From assembly GCF_003855395.1 (NCBI RefSeq), contig NZ_CP034015.1:1312001-1376000 (forward strand): a stretch of DNA of 64,000 bases, given 5' to 3'. This document shows positions 9,189-18,281 of the stretch, in pieces (the stretch's first letter is position 1; the number at the start of each line of letters is the position of its first letter). Source of the stretch: Shewanella livingstonensis (GTDB taxonomy: Bacteria; Pseudomonadota; Gammaproteobacteria; Enterobacterales; Shewanellaceae). Under the pieces are notes generated by a model. It saw only the letters and a list, made by a program, of their open reading frames with translations, was not told where the DNA came from and did no database searches. Both the position numbers and the translations under genes were made by a program.

Positions 9189-10817
9189 ATGAACAAATTA
9201 TTACGACAACCATATTGGTTTGTAGCATTACTGGGGCTTAGCCTTAGTGCTTGTGGTGGCAGCGGCGATGATGAAACCTCGCCAGCACCCATTGAGCCGG
9301 TAGTGACTTATCCTAGCTATACCTCAATTGTTGCTTTAGGTGGTGACACCACGACATTCGATGCCAGTAACTCTGGCCATGGCTTTTCAACGCCATCGTT
9401 AAATTTAACGGCAGATGAACTCGCGTTACATTTACGAGGTGATACCAACTTTGAAGTCTCGTTTACTACAGCGCCGAATGATCAACACCCTGAGCTTGAT
9501 GGTTTAGGCCCAGTATTTAATAACGCTGACTGTAATTCTTGCCATCAACGCGATGGCCGAAATTCCACTCCTTTTTTGGCCGCAGATGAAACTCGGGTAA
9601 AACTGGGGTCGGCAGCGGGTATTTTCTTACGTATCAGCAAAGCTCCTGCTGAACCTTGTACTGTAGGAACTGCAGATAATAATTACTGTGCGCCGATTAA
9701 AGTGCCAGATTTTGGTGACCAGCTATTTCATCGCGGAGTGTTAAAAGCGCGCCCTGATTGGCAAGACAATGCATTTATTGGTCAAGCAGATGTGTATTTG
9801 TCTTATGAGCGACATGATGAAGTGTATGCCGATGGACGCACCATTAGTTTGAAGAAGCCTATTTTCGCGGTCGAAAATCCATATGATGCACCAGGCGAAA
9901 CCCTACAAAGTGCCAATGTAACTTCAAATCTATTACAAGATGATGTGTTAATGGGTTGGCGTAACGGCATGCCTGTGTTTGGTTTAGGGTTGCTAGAAGC
10001 AATACCTGAGGCAAGCATTCTCGCCAATGTTGATGCTGATGACAGTAACAAAGATGATATTTCTGGACGGGCTAATTGGGTATTTGATGCCATAAAAGCA
10101 CAAAATGGTGACAGTACACCCGTGTCTTTAGGTCGCTTTGGTTGGAAAGCGAACACGCCAAGTGTGCGAGTACAATCATTAGGTGCATTACGTGGCGACA
10201 TTGGTATTACTAACCCGTTATTTCCTGATGAAAGTATTGTTGGCACCAGCTTACATGATTCATATTTAACACGAACTGGGTTTGTTGATACTGGTGAAGA
10301 TGTTAATGGTGCGCCTGAGGCCAGTGCAGAGTTCAGTGATTCTGTGGTGTTTTATGCCGAAACATTAGCGGTGCCAGCCAGACGTAACGTTGATAAAACG
10401 GCAGTGCGCGAAGGCGCTCGGTTATTTGAACAACTCAATTGCAGCAGTTGTCATACGCCGTCGTTTGTGACCAAAATTTCAGGTGATATTGGCGGATTAC
10501 CGATGAGCGAAAGCTTAAAAGGCCAAACTATTTATCCCTTTAGTGACATGTTGTTGCACGATATGGGTGAAGGACTGGCAGATGGTCGTCCAGACTTTTT
10601 AGCCGACGGTAACGAATGGCGTACTCGACCATTGTGGGGCATAGGCTTAACCCAAACGGTTAATCCACAAGCCGGATTTTTGCATGACGGCCGCGCAGCA
10701 ACCTTGGAAGAAGCCATTTTGTGGCATGACGGAGAATCTAAAACGTCTAAGCAAGACTTTATGGCCTTAACGCAAGCAGAGCGTGATCAGGTAATCGCCT
10801 TTTTACAGTCGTTGTAA
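9189..10817 (+). CDS. Di-haem oxidoreductase-like lipoprotein (DHOR/DUF1111 family)
   Basis: A 542-residue lipoprotein: signal peptide ending LSLSACGGSG, then a di-haem c-type domain. Two CxxCH haem-binding motifs are visible, CNSCH near residue 115 and CSSCH near 418. The C-terminal GFLHDGRAATLEEAILWHDGE is typical of the DHOR (thiol oxidoreductase-like) family, related to MauG and CcpA peroxidases. In known iron-uptake loci such proteins accompany imelysins and may handle iron redox state. The ATG at 9189 gives a clean lipoprotein signal; an ATG five codons earlier is the alternative. It is probably the third gene of the Fur-box cluster. Confidence 0.88.
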   Translation: MNKLLRQPYWFVALLGLSLSACGGSGDDETSPAPIEPVVTYPSYTSIVALGGDTTTFDASNSGHGFSTPSLNLTADELALHLRGDTNFEVSFTTAPNDQHPELDGLGPVFNNADCNSCHQRDGRNSTPFLAADETRVKLGSAAGIFLRISKAPAEPCTVGTADNNYCAPIKVPDFGDQLFHRGVLKARPDWQDNAFIGQADVYLSYERHDEVYADGRTISLKKPIFAVENPYDAPGETLQSANVTSNLLQDDVLMGWRNGMPVFGLGLLEAIPEASILANVDADDSNKDDISGRANWVFDAIKAQNGDSTPVSLGRFGWKANTPSVRVQSLGALRGDIGITNPLFPDESIVGTSLHDSYLTRTGFVDTGEDVNGAPEASAEFSDSVVFYAETLAVPARRNVDKTAVREGARLFEQLNCSSCHTPSFVTKISGDIGGLPMSESLKGQTIYPFSDMLLHDMGEGLADGRPDFLADGNEWRTRPLWGIGLTQTVNPQAGFLHDGRAATLEEAILWHDGESKTSKQDFMALTQAERDQVIAFLQSL

Positions 10818-10835
10818 ATGTAGCATGCAGTTAAC

Positions 10836-10870
10836 AATGCCCTAGCCATATATGCCTAGGGCATTTTTTT
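10836..10870 (+). terminator. Rho-independent terminator of the imelysin/di-haem cluster
   Basis: A 10-bp stem (AATGCCCTAG and its complement), a 10-base loop and a run of seven T residues, 18 bases after the di-haem gene. Confidence 0.9.
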
Positions 10871-11010
10871 GCGTGGTACCTCACATTGCATTACGGTAGT
10901 TCATCTTGCGGTAATTATTGATGATAATGACGTGATCTGTTTCATGTAAATTTTCGCGTCAGTGGTCTAAGATGCTGTATTACTTTTAAATGATTTCATT
11001 CGAGGTCAGC

Positions 11011-11532
11011 ATGAGCCAAATTTTACTGATCCATTCAAGTGTCCATGGTTACACTCAAAAAATATGTGAATATTTACAACATCAGCTTGCAGGCCAAGAT
11101 CAGTTGGTCACGGTAGCCTCCTTAGCGGAAGCTCCCGATTTAGCCCTATTTGATAAAGTGTACATTGGCGCCAGCATTCGTCATGGCAAACATCGCCCAG
11201 CTCTGTATCAATTTATTGAAGATCATCGTGCGGAATTGGACCATAAACCCAGTGGTTTTTTCTCGGTGAGCTTAGTGGCGCGCAAACCCAATAAGAATAC
11301 GCCGCAAACTAACAGCTATATGCAACAGTTTTTAAGCCAAAGCGCCTGGAAACCTAAGTTATTGCAAGTGTTTGGTGGTAATTTAGATTACCAAGGTTAT
11401 GGTGCCATGGACCGGAATATTATTCGGTTTATTATGTGGTTAACTAAAGGACCCACAGACCCTAATACCAAAGTAGAGTTTACTGATTGGCAAAAGGTTG
11501 ATGAGTTTGCTCAGCAAATAATAGAGGCATAA
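11011..11532 (+). CDS. hemG: Menaquinone-dependent protoporphyrinogen IX dehydrogenase HemG
   Basis: Oxidises protoporphyrinogen IX to protoporphyrin IX in haem synthesis, passing electrons through FMN to the quinone pool. The 173-residue protein has a flavodoxin fold like E. coli HemG (181 residues). The FMN phosphate loop is IHSSVHGYTQKI near residues 6-17; other family stretches are YIGASIRHGKHRPAL, FFSVSLVARKPNKNTP and QVFGGNLDYQGYGAMDRNIIRFIMW. GAGG seven bases before the ATG at 11011 decides the start over an in-frame ATG at 10990. A membrane cytochrome b gene follows three bases after the stop. Confidence 0.93.
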   Translation: MSQILLIHSSVHGYTQKICEYLQHQLAGQDQLVTVASLAEAPDLALFDKVYIGASIRHGKHRPALYQFIEDHRAELDHKPSGFFSVSLVARKPNKNTPQTNSYMQQFLSQSAWKPKLLQVFGGNLDYQGYGAMDRNIIRFIMWLTKGPTDPNTKVEFTDWQKVDEFAQQIIEA

Positions 11533-11535
11533 TTA

Positions 11536-12051
11536 ATGGTATTAAAGCCGTTATGGCAGCGTATTGAAGCAGTATTGCATCCATTGATAATATTGATGTC
11601 GATGTTATTAATTTGTACCAGCCCATGGATATTTATTGGACGTCAATTAAGTCCTCGCGCCAGTGTTTGGGATATATTTCATGTTTATGGTGGCTTGTTT
11701 ACCGCACTGTTAGCATTGATTTTTGCTTATAAAGTGTGTGCGGCTGGGCAGTGGCGGCAGTTTTTTCCTTGGCTTACTTTTGAATTAACGCCATTGCTTG
11801 CAGATGTGAGAGGGTTAGTACACGGTCAATTACCATATTCTGGTGGCAAAGGCTTAATCAGTGTCATTGAAGGCGTTGGGGTTATTTTGTTACTGCTGGT
11901 GGTGGTTAGCGGAGCTGGTTGGTACATAGCAGATCCTAGTAATGCTCTAGCATGGCGCGGCTATCATATTGTGTTTGCTCAGGGTTTTATTGGCTTTATT
12001 GTAGTCCATGGTTTATTGGCACTTTTACACCTTCGGGATTTTTTTAATTAA
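11536..12051 (+). CDS. Cytochrome b561-like membrane protein
   Basis: A 171-residue membrane protein with four predicted transmembrane helices (about 15-35, 50-70, 105-130, 143-168). Histidines sit in or beside the helices: HP at the start of TM1, FHVYGG in TM2, and GYHIVF and VVHGLL around TM4. This matches the haem-ligand layout of cytochrome b561/b6-type proteins. It begins three bases after hemG, so the two are almost certainly translated from one message. A role in moving electrons between quinol and a periplasmic or haem-synthesis partner is plausible but inferred. Confidence 0.78.
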   Translation: MVLKPLWQRIEAVLHPLIILMSMLLICTSPWIFIGRQLSPRASVWDIFHVYGGLFTALLALIFAYKVCAAGQWRQFFPWLTFELTPLLADVRGLVHGQLPYSGGKGLISVIEGVGVILLLLVVVSGAGWYIADPSNALAWRGYHIVFAQGFIGFIVVHGLLALLHLRDFFN

Positions 12052-12133
12052 CTGTAATCTTAATGGTTTTCTCGCAAACCGGCATTGCCACCAGCATTAT
12101 CACCAGTAGAATGGCTTAGTTCAAATCGCTCCG

Positions 12134-13021
12134 CTATTGAGTATTCAATTGCTGAAACCAATTGACGGTAAATTGAATAAAACTGGCTAGCCTTGCTGAT
12201 TGTTGCACTAACTGCGGGTGAATTAAATATGCAGTCGATGTGTTCATGGTTTCTGTGGTTAAGATGGCTTGTAATGTGCCTGCTTGTATTTCGTTATCGA
12301 CTAAATACTCTGGCCCGACAATAATACCGCGGCCCAATAATGCCAGCTGTTTAAGCATATGATTATCGTTAACACTCAAGCCGCTATTAATGAACACCGG
12401 TTGAGCATTGAAGGTCCAGTGACTTTGTTCTGTTGCGGTTAAGCATTGGTGATGTTGCAAATCCTCAATCGAATCAGGTGTACCGTGTTGTTGAAGGTAA
12501 GCTGGGGCAGCACAACAGACTTGGCGATAATCAAATAATTTTTTAGCAATCATGTTTTGTGGTGGTGTTGCGGTCGCCCTAAAAGCAAGATCAAAGTCGT
12601 TTTTAGTCAAATCAAACAAGGTATAGCTGCAATCAATACTAAACTGTACCTGTGGATGCAATTGAGTAAACTCATGGCAAATATTAAGTAAATGTCGTTG
12701 AGTTAGTTGGCTTGGTGCCGTAATGCGTATTCTGCCTGATATATCTTCATTATCGTGACGAATTCTTTTATCTAATAAAAGTAAGTCGGCTTTCACTTGT
12801 CCCATACTCGATAAGATCATCTCACCTTGTGGCGTTAGCCTGACGCTGCGTGTTGTGCGGATCAGCAATGGACGACCGACTTCCTTTTCAAGTTGTCTAA
12901 TTTGCTCAGACAAATATCCTCTCGATATTCCTAACGAGGCCGCGGCTTCAGTAAAACTCAGTTGTTTGGCAACTTCGCTGAATAAGAATAATCGTTCGAA
13001 TTTTTTGTGTTCACGACTCAT
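12134..13021 (-). CDS. LysR-family transcriptional regulator
   Basis: A 295-residue LysR protein. The N-terminal winged helix is clear (FTEAAASLGISRGYLSEQIRQLEKEVG, then LLIRTTRSVRLTPQGE), followed by a periplasmic-binding-like effector domain from about residue 90. I chose the ATG at 13021 because it starts just before the conserved helix; alternatives lie four and five codons upstream. None has a strong ribosome-binding site. It is divergent from the aldo/keto reductase gene, the classic LysR arrangement, so that gene is its likely target. The effector is unknown. Confidence 0.9.
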   Translation of the reverse strand: MSREHKKFERLFLFSEVAKQLSFTEAAASLGISRGYLSEQIRQLEKEVGRPLLIRTTRSVRLTPQGEMILSSMGQVKADLLLLDKRIRHDNEDISGRIRITAPSQLTQRHLLNICHEFTQLHPQVQFSIDCSYTLFDLTKNDFDLAFRATATPPQNMIAKKLFDYRQVCCAAPAYLQQHGTPDSIEDLQHHQCLTATEQSHWTFNAQPVFINSGLSVNDNHMLKQLALLGRGIIVGPEYLVDNEIQAGTLQAILTTETMNTSTAYLIHPQLVQQSARLASFIQFTVNWFQQLNTQ

Positions 13022-13165
13022 GATTATAACCATCAATAATATTTTATAGAGAACTGTAATCTGTTATTGGTAGATATACCAAATAATGATTTTGGTTTTT
13101 GCGGTTCATTTTTACGCTAGATCCCATACACTCATGTTCATCTCCATTATAAAAAGAGCATCAAT

Positions 13166-14137
13166 ATGACGGGTTTACCCTTAACTGAATTTCTACCAAA
13201 CGTTAGCCCGATCGTTTATGGCTGTATGGGGCTGGGTGGCGGTTGGAACAACAATGCCATTACTCAAGCGGATATTCAGCAAACCCATGAGGTCATTGAT
13301 ACTGCGCTGGATAACCAAATAAACTATTTTGATCACGCAGATATTTATACTTTTGGTAAAGCAGAATCCGTTTTTGGCAAGGTATTGGCTCTGCGCCCTG
13401 ATCTACGTGAAAAAATGTACCTACAAACCAAGTGCGGTATTCGACTTGAGGACAGCAAAGGCCCTAAGCGTTACGATTTATCGTTGGCTTGGATTAACTA
13501 TAGTGTCGAGAAAAGTTTAACCGAATTACACACTGATTATATCGATGTGCTGGTACTTCATCGACCAGACCCCTTAATGCGCGTTACTGATATTGCCGAT
13601 ACTTTCCACAAGCTTAAAGCAGCAGGTAAAGTGCGTTTTCTCGGTGTTTCGAATATGCAGCAACATCAAATTAGCGCACTGCAACGTGTGCTTGATGAGC
13701 CATTAGTGGTCAATCAAATAGAAATGAGCCTGCAAAAACATGCTTGGTTAGACGAAACCGTTTATACGGGTAATCAAGACGGTAAAGACATTAACTTTAC
13801 CCCTGGTACGATCGAGTACTGTAATCAACATAATGTACAAATTCAGGCGTGGGGCAGCTTATGCCAAGGGATTTACAGTGGCATCTCGACGGTAGGTCAG
13901 TCTGATGCGGTAACACAAATCAGTCAGTTAGTCGCCACATTAGCGGCGGAATATAATACTAGCCCAGAAGCTATTTTATTAAGTTGGCTGATGCGCCATC
14001 CTAGCCAAATTCAACCGGTTATTGGCACCACCAATCTTGAGCGTATTAAGGCTTGTGCACAAGTCGCTACAGTATCGCTCAGTCGGGAGCACTGGTATGC
14101 ATTGTATGTCAGCGCTAAAGGACATGAGTTACCTTAA
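13166..14137 (+). CDS. Aldo/keto reductase, YdhF-like
   Basis: A 323-residue NADPH-dependent TIM-barrel oxidoreductase. The catalytic tetrad can be placed: Asp in YFDHADIY near residue 54, Tyr of the same motif near 58, Lys in YLQTKCGIRL near 89 and His in VLHRPDPL near 131. VSNMQQHQI and QPVIGTTNLERI near the C-terminus match the E. coli YdhF subgroup. The AKR family reduces aldehydes and ketones; the physiological substrate is unknown. It is divergent from a LysR gene and followed by the amylase lipoprotein on the same strand. Confidence 0.9.
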   Translation: MTGLPLTEFLPNVSPIVYGCMGLGGGWNNNAITQADIQQTHEVIDTALDNQINYFDHADIYTFGKAESVFGKVLALRPDLREKMYLQTKCGIRLEDSKGPKRYDLSLAWINYSVEKSLTELHTDYIDVLVLHRPDPLMRVTDIADTFHKLKAAGKVRFLGVSNMQQHQISALQRVLDEPLVVNQIEMSLQKHAWLDETVYTGNQDGKDINFTPGTIEYCNQHNVQIQAWGSLCQGIYSGISTVGQSDAVTQISQLVATLAAEYNTSPEAILLSWLMRHPSQIQPVIGTTNLERIKACAQVATVSLSREHWYALYVSAKGHELP

Positions 14138-14210
14138 CCATTACGACAACATGTTTGAGCAATACCCGAGCATTTATCGATGCCATTCAATTAAAGGATT
14201 CTAAGACAAT

Positions 14211-16010
14211 ATGAACAAGACAACATGGGCACTATTGAGTGCAGTATGGGTGTTAAGTGGATGTCAGCAGGCAGAACCAGAAGTGGTAGCGTCAGCGGTT
14301 CAGCCTTTGCAGCAGCCTACCGATAAAACTGATATATATAACGATTACTTACACCGCGATGTGCGCGACGACATTTTCTACTTTGTACTGCCAGACCGTT
14401 TTTATAACGGTGATAGTAGCAATGACAATGGCTCGACTACCGAGAGTATTTCTCAAGGTGGCGTAGACTTAACGTCGCCCCGTGGTTTTCATGGTGGCGA
14501 TATTAAAGGCATTGAACAGAAACTGGATTACTTACAAAATCTTGGTATTACCGCTATTTGGATGACGCCATTATTGCGAAATAAAGCGATTCAATCAGAT
14601 GGTATTGCGCATCATGGTTATTGGATTGTCGATTTTACCGAAGTAGATCCACACTTTGGCACTAATGACGATTTGAAACTGCTTATCGAGTCTGCTCATC
14701 AACGCGGCATGAAAGTCTTTTTTGACATTATTACTAACCACACTGCCGACGTGATCAAGTATCAAGAGTGCCATCAAGCGTCGGGCGAGTTTATTGCACC
14801 AAACACTCAGTGTGCATATAAGTCATTAGCTCAGGTTGAAAAGGGCGATAGCTACACGCCGTTTGTGCCTCAAAATCAAGCGAGTGTAAAAGTCCCTGAA
14901 TGGTTAAACGACCCACGTTTTTACCATAATCAAGGTGATAGTACGTTTAAAGGTGAAAGCTCGTTAAATGGCGATTTTAATGGCTTAGATGATCTCAATA
15001 CCGCGGATCCTGAAGTCGTTTCAGGCATGGTTGATATTTATCAACATTTGATTAAAGAATTTAAGCCTGATGGCTTTAGGATCGACACCGTTAAGCATGT
15101 AGATTTGTCATTTTGGCAAACCTTTAGTCCTGAAATCGTTAACTTTGCCAAGGCGCAAGGCATTCCTCAGTTTCATGTGTTTGGCGAGGTGTATGATACC
15201 AATCCCAACAACCTGAGCGTTTATACCACCAAAGGCAACCTACCGTCGGTACTCGACTTTGCTTTTCAGCAAACCGCGGCAGATATTTTCTATCGCGGCA
15301 AGAGTCCTGTATTAGCCCAGCAATTATTTGCCCAAGATACCCTTTACCAAGATGAAGACAGCCAGGCTGATTTATTGATGACTTTTTTAGGTAATCATGA
15401 CATGGGACGCACGGGCTATTTTATCAATCAAGCTCAAGCGAATATGCCTGCAGAAGATAAACTGCAACGCAGTATTTTGTCTCATGCATTTATGTTTCTA
15501 TCTCGTGGTATTCCGGTTATCTATTACGGCGATGAGCAAGGATTTACGGGTGACGGTAATGACATTGGCGCACGTGAAGATATGTTTTCCTCTAAAGTGG
15601 CCAGTTACAATGACAACGTTTTACTCGGGAGTAATGTTACTACTGCAGCGGATAACTTTGATGTAAAGCATCCACTGTATCAAGCCATTGCACAACTGAG
15701 CGAACTGCGTAAACAATATCCCATTCTACGTCGTGGACAATATCAAGACCGTTTTTACCAAGCAGACAAAGACATGTTTGCATTTGCGCGGGTAGACCCT
15801 GAAACAGGGGCAGAATTTTTGATGGTGTTTAATAGCGGTGAACAAGCGCAGACTATTAATGTTACTCAAGAGGGTAAGCGTTATCGCTTAATGACCACAT
15901 GGCCAGATGTTGTCGTGCCATCGAGCGAAGATGCCATAGAGGCCGCATCAGTAGAGTTAATGGTGACTTTACCGCGATTAAGTTATGCCATTTATACCAC
16001 AGCAAGTTAA
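14211..16010 (+). CDS. Alpha-amylase family (GH13) lipoprotein
   Basis: A 599-residue secreted glycoside hydrolase acting on alpha-1,4-glucans. The lipobox LSGC places a lipidated cysteine at residue 18. The GH13 regions are present in order: ITNHTADV near 180; nucleophile region DGFRIDTVKHV near 288-298 (Asp is the nucleophile); FHVFGEVYD near 323 with the acid/base Glu; and FLGNHDMGR near 395 with the transition-state Asp. Two cysteines in the insert around 190-205 (YQECHQ, NTQCAY) could pair. A C-terminal beta domain follows. It is anchored in the periplasm or outer membrane. Product specificity cannot be called. Confidence 0.93.
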   Translation: MNKTTWALLSAVWVLSGCQQAEPEVVASAVQPLQQPTDKTDIYNDYLHRDVRDDIFYFVLPDRFYNGDSSNDNGSTTESISQGGVDLTSPRGFHGGDIKGIEQKLDYLQNLGITAIWMTPLLRNKAIQSDGIAHHGYWIVDFTEVDPHFGTNDDLKLLIESAHQRGMKVFFDIITNHTADVIKYQECHQASGEFIAPNTQCAYKSLAQVEKGDSYTPFVPQNQASVKVPEWLNDPRFYHNQGDSTFKGESSLNGDFNGLDDLNTADPEVVSGMVDIYQHLIKEFKPDGFRIDTVKHVDLSFWQTFSPEIVNFAKAQGIPQFHVFGEVYDTNPNNLSVYTTKGNLPSVLDFAFQQTAADIFYRGKSPVLAQQLFAQDTLYQDEDSQADLLMTFLGNHDMGRTGYFINQAQANMPAEDKLQRSILSHAFMFLSRGIPVIYYGDEQGFTGDGNDIGAREDMFSSKVASYNDNVLLGSNVTTAADNFDVKHPLYQAIAQLSELRKQYPILRRGQYQDRFYQADKDMFAFARVDPETGAEFLMVFNSGEQAQTINVTQEGKRYRLMTTWPDVVVPSSEDAIEAASVELMVTLPRLSYAIYTTAS

Positions 16011-16022
16011 GCAATAGAGATA

Positions 16023-16053
16023 AAAAATGGCTATCCACTGGATAGCCATTTTT
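16023..16053. terminator. Bidirectional terminator between amylase and dsbA-like genes
   Basis: A perfect 13-bp stem (AAAAATGGCTATC and its complement) with a 5-base loop, flanked by A and T runs so that it works in both directions for this convergent pair. Confidence 0.92.
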
Positions 16054-16067
16054 GTATCGGTTAACCA

Positions 16068-16724
16068 CTACTGCTTTAATGCTAAGTAGTTAATGACCCC
16101 AATGATATCTTCCAAGCTGCGCATTTCATTTAAATTGATGGCGTATTTATCGTTAACAATAAATGCCGGTACACTTTGTACTGCATACGTTACTTGCTGT
16201 TGACGCCACATGGTTAACTTTTTATTGGTCTCTGCACTGTCTGCTACCGTGTCATATTGCTTTGCATCAACACCAAACTGAGCAAAAACATTTTTAATAT
16301 CATCACGGTTATTAATTTGTGATTTGTGTTCATGTCCTGCGGCAGCGTGGTCGTGGCCGCCAGTATTATCTTTGCCCTGGATTGCGCCAAACATGGCTAT
16401 TTTTAACGCTTCTTTATTATCTAATTCATGAATAACCGCTAATGCGCGCATGACTTCTGTACCTAAGTCGCTATTCATAAAGTCGACATGTTTACTGTCG
16501 AAGGTGATTTTTTTGTCTAAACCCGCCTTGATTTCAGGTAAGTACTGGCTTTCCATATTGAAACAGTTATGGCAATAGAACGAGAAGAATTCAGTGACTT
16601 TAGGTTCACTTGGAACCATGTTGTTAGAAATCTGAGTATAGTGCTTACCCTCAACAAATGGCGTAGCAAATGTGCTAAACGAGGCGGTGATGAGCGTTAG
16701 GATAATGGCGAAATATTTAATCAT
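16068..16724 (-). CDS. Thiol:disulfide interchange protein, DsbA-like, with His-rich insert
   Basis: A 218-residue periplasmic oxidoreductase that would introduce disulfides into exported proteins. A signal peptide (about residues 1-20, ending TFA) precedes a thioredoxin fold. The active site is FYCHNCFN with Cys51 and Cys54; the usual DsbA motif is CPHC, so CHNC is a variant. The cis-proline loop is present as SVPAFIVNDKYA. The helical insert contains GHDHAAAGHEHK (residues 123-134), five histidines in about ten residues that could bind metal. It is a single gene with no DsbB neighbour. Confidence 0.85.
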   Translation of the reverse strand: MIKYFAIILTLITASFSTFATPFVEGKHYTQISNNMVPSEPKVTEFFSFYCHNCFNMESQYLPEIKAGLDKKITFDSKHVDFMNSDLGTEVMRALAVIHELDNKEALKIAMFGAIQGKDNTGGHDHAAAGHEHKSQINNRDDIKNVFAQFGVDAKQYDTVADSAETNKKLTMWRQQQVTYAVQSVPAFIVNDKYAINLNEMRSLEDIIGVINYLALKQ

Positions 16725-16735
16725 GTAAACCTCAA

Positions 16736-16820
16736 ATCAATGTTAGTCGTAAATCAGTGTTAGTCGTGAATCAGTGTTAATAACGAATTAATATTAGTAG
16801 CAAATCGATGTTAGTAGTAA
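16736..16820. repeat. Five tandem 17-bp repeats upstream of the dsbA-like gene
   Basis: Five consecutive 17-base units begin at 16736, 16753, 16770, 16787 and 16804, based on ATCAGTGTTAGTCGTAA and diverging progressively. They lie immediately upstream of the dsbA-like start, so they may influence its expression or may simply be slippage products. Confidence 0.85.
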
Positions 16821-17249
16821 ATAGCCACTAGGATTCGATTAATCTGCTTGAACTAATTAGGGTAAGTTTGTTAACTGAATTATGGCTTAAATCATCAATC
16901 AAAAAGACGCTAATTTCGTGATCGCTGCGTGTTTTATGAGGATAATCCTTTAATAAAGTTCAGATATTGATATGAGGTTAATGATTTCTGCCAATGTCAC
17001 CATTGAGTGACAATGAACTGTTCATTGTTGGTGAGTTCTGTGCAAAGACTAATGTAGAGGGTTAATTTCAAGGAGCCTGGCTGTTTAATTATGGTTGTTG
17101 GTAGGTTATGTACAAAGGCCGATATGGCATGATGAATAAGTAGGGCTCATGTGGAAGGATGAATGTAGGACGACCAACTGAACCTTCAGTGCTGACAACG
17201 ATAACGGCTGTGGATGAAGAGTGTTCAACCACGATAGTTTAGATTAACG
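16821..17249. other. Non-coding interval between dsbA-like and DnaJ-related genes
   Basis: No convincing reading frame. It contains small dyads, for example CAATGAAC-TGTTCATTG around 17010-17026 and GTCAC-GTGAC just before it. I recognise no RNA gene or mobile element. Confidence 0.5.
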
Positions 17250-17909
17250 TTAATCTCTCAGTGTTTGCCATGCTTCGCACACTTCTCGAAAGCGTTCAGC
17301 ATTACCTTGTTCACGATCGGGATGCCATTTTAGCGCCAGCTTACGCCATTGTTTACGAATGTCTCTATCAGTAGCCGTTTCATCAAGCTCAAATACTTTT
17401 AAGGCTTGGCCTTGATGCATTAATTTTATATTAACGCCAATATACTCTTGATAGGTTGACCAGAATGACTCGAGCATTTCTCGCACCACGTTAACGCTTG
17501 CATCATAATTGGCCCAGTCGAGATAGTAATCGCGTAATGCCCCATCGCGAATATGTTGTACATCAGCACTGGCAGGAATAATTCTAAATATTTGAATTTC
17601 CATTGCCTTAACTTGTAACCACTGTTTGGGCATTAATATGTCTTGTAATGCATACAAGGCGTTCATCAACAGAAAGTTGCGTTTAAAGAGGTCTTTTTCG
17701 GGTAAAGGATCAAGATTATGCATTAATCCTTTGGCTTGTAACTCGCTCGCCAAATGATGCACTTTCCAACTTTGGTTGGTTGATTGCAATAAGCTTAGCA
17801 CAGACCATATTAGCGGGTTGTCACCTTTAGGTGCATTGAGTTCGTTACTGTCCGTGGTGTGGGTCAGTTCAGTGCTATAGGCATTATGTAAGGTTTTATT
17901 GAGTAGCAT
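17250..17909 (-). CDS. DnaJ-related protein with C-terminal J domain
   Basis: A 219-residue protein. The N-terminal two thirds match the DNAJ_related domain (WSVLSLLQS, LFKRNFLLMNALYALQD, LRDYYLDWANYDA). The last 50 residues form a J domain with the HPD tripeptide at about 196-198 in LALKWHPDREQG. J domains stimulate DnaK ATPase activity, so this is a co-chaperone whose N-terminal domain presumably selects clients. The C-terminal position of the J domain is normal for this family. It is a single-gene unit. Confidence 0.87.
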   Translation of the reverse strand: MLLNKTLHNAYSTELTHTTDSNELNAPKGDNPLIWSVLSLLQSTNQSWKVHHLASELQAKGLMHNLDPLPEKDLFKRNFLLMNALYALQDILMPKQWLQVKAMEIQIFRIIPASADVQHIRDGALRDYYLDWANYDASVNVVREMLESFWSTYQEYIGVNIKLMHQGQALKVFELDETATDRDIRKQWRKLALKWHPDREQGNAERFREVCEAWQTLRD

Positions 17910-18281
17910 GGCGGCGTATTCATCCTGAATTGGCGATAAAATCTACTTGTTATGAGCTCCCACTATGCCATAGTCGTTGTTAATCACAAGTAGATTTACC
18001 CTTGCAGATACGTTAGTTTGACTGCACTGTGCAGTGCGTTAATTTGGCTAAGTATTTCGCTAGGCTTAATGATGGCCTAAATGTGCCTTAGTGATATTAG
18101 CGTAACCAGATAGCAATATCGGGTTAGATACAGAATGTGGAAATTGCTAGTGAATAGTATTGCGATTTGATTAACACTTTTAATTTTTTATTGGTTTTGA
18201 TCAATTAATTCCTATTCTTACAGGCAAGAAAACGTTATTTGGTATAAAATTCTCTGCAATAAATAATCCGGGGCTTAACCA
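17910..18281. other. Divergent promoter interval, no gene seen
   Basis: A 372-base AT-rich interval between the divergent DnaJ-related and phosphoribosyltransferase genes. A TATAAAAT element at 18242-18249, about 33 bases before the phosphoribosyltransferase ATG, is a plausible -10 region. No other feature is recognised. Confidence 0.4.
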
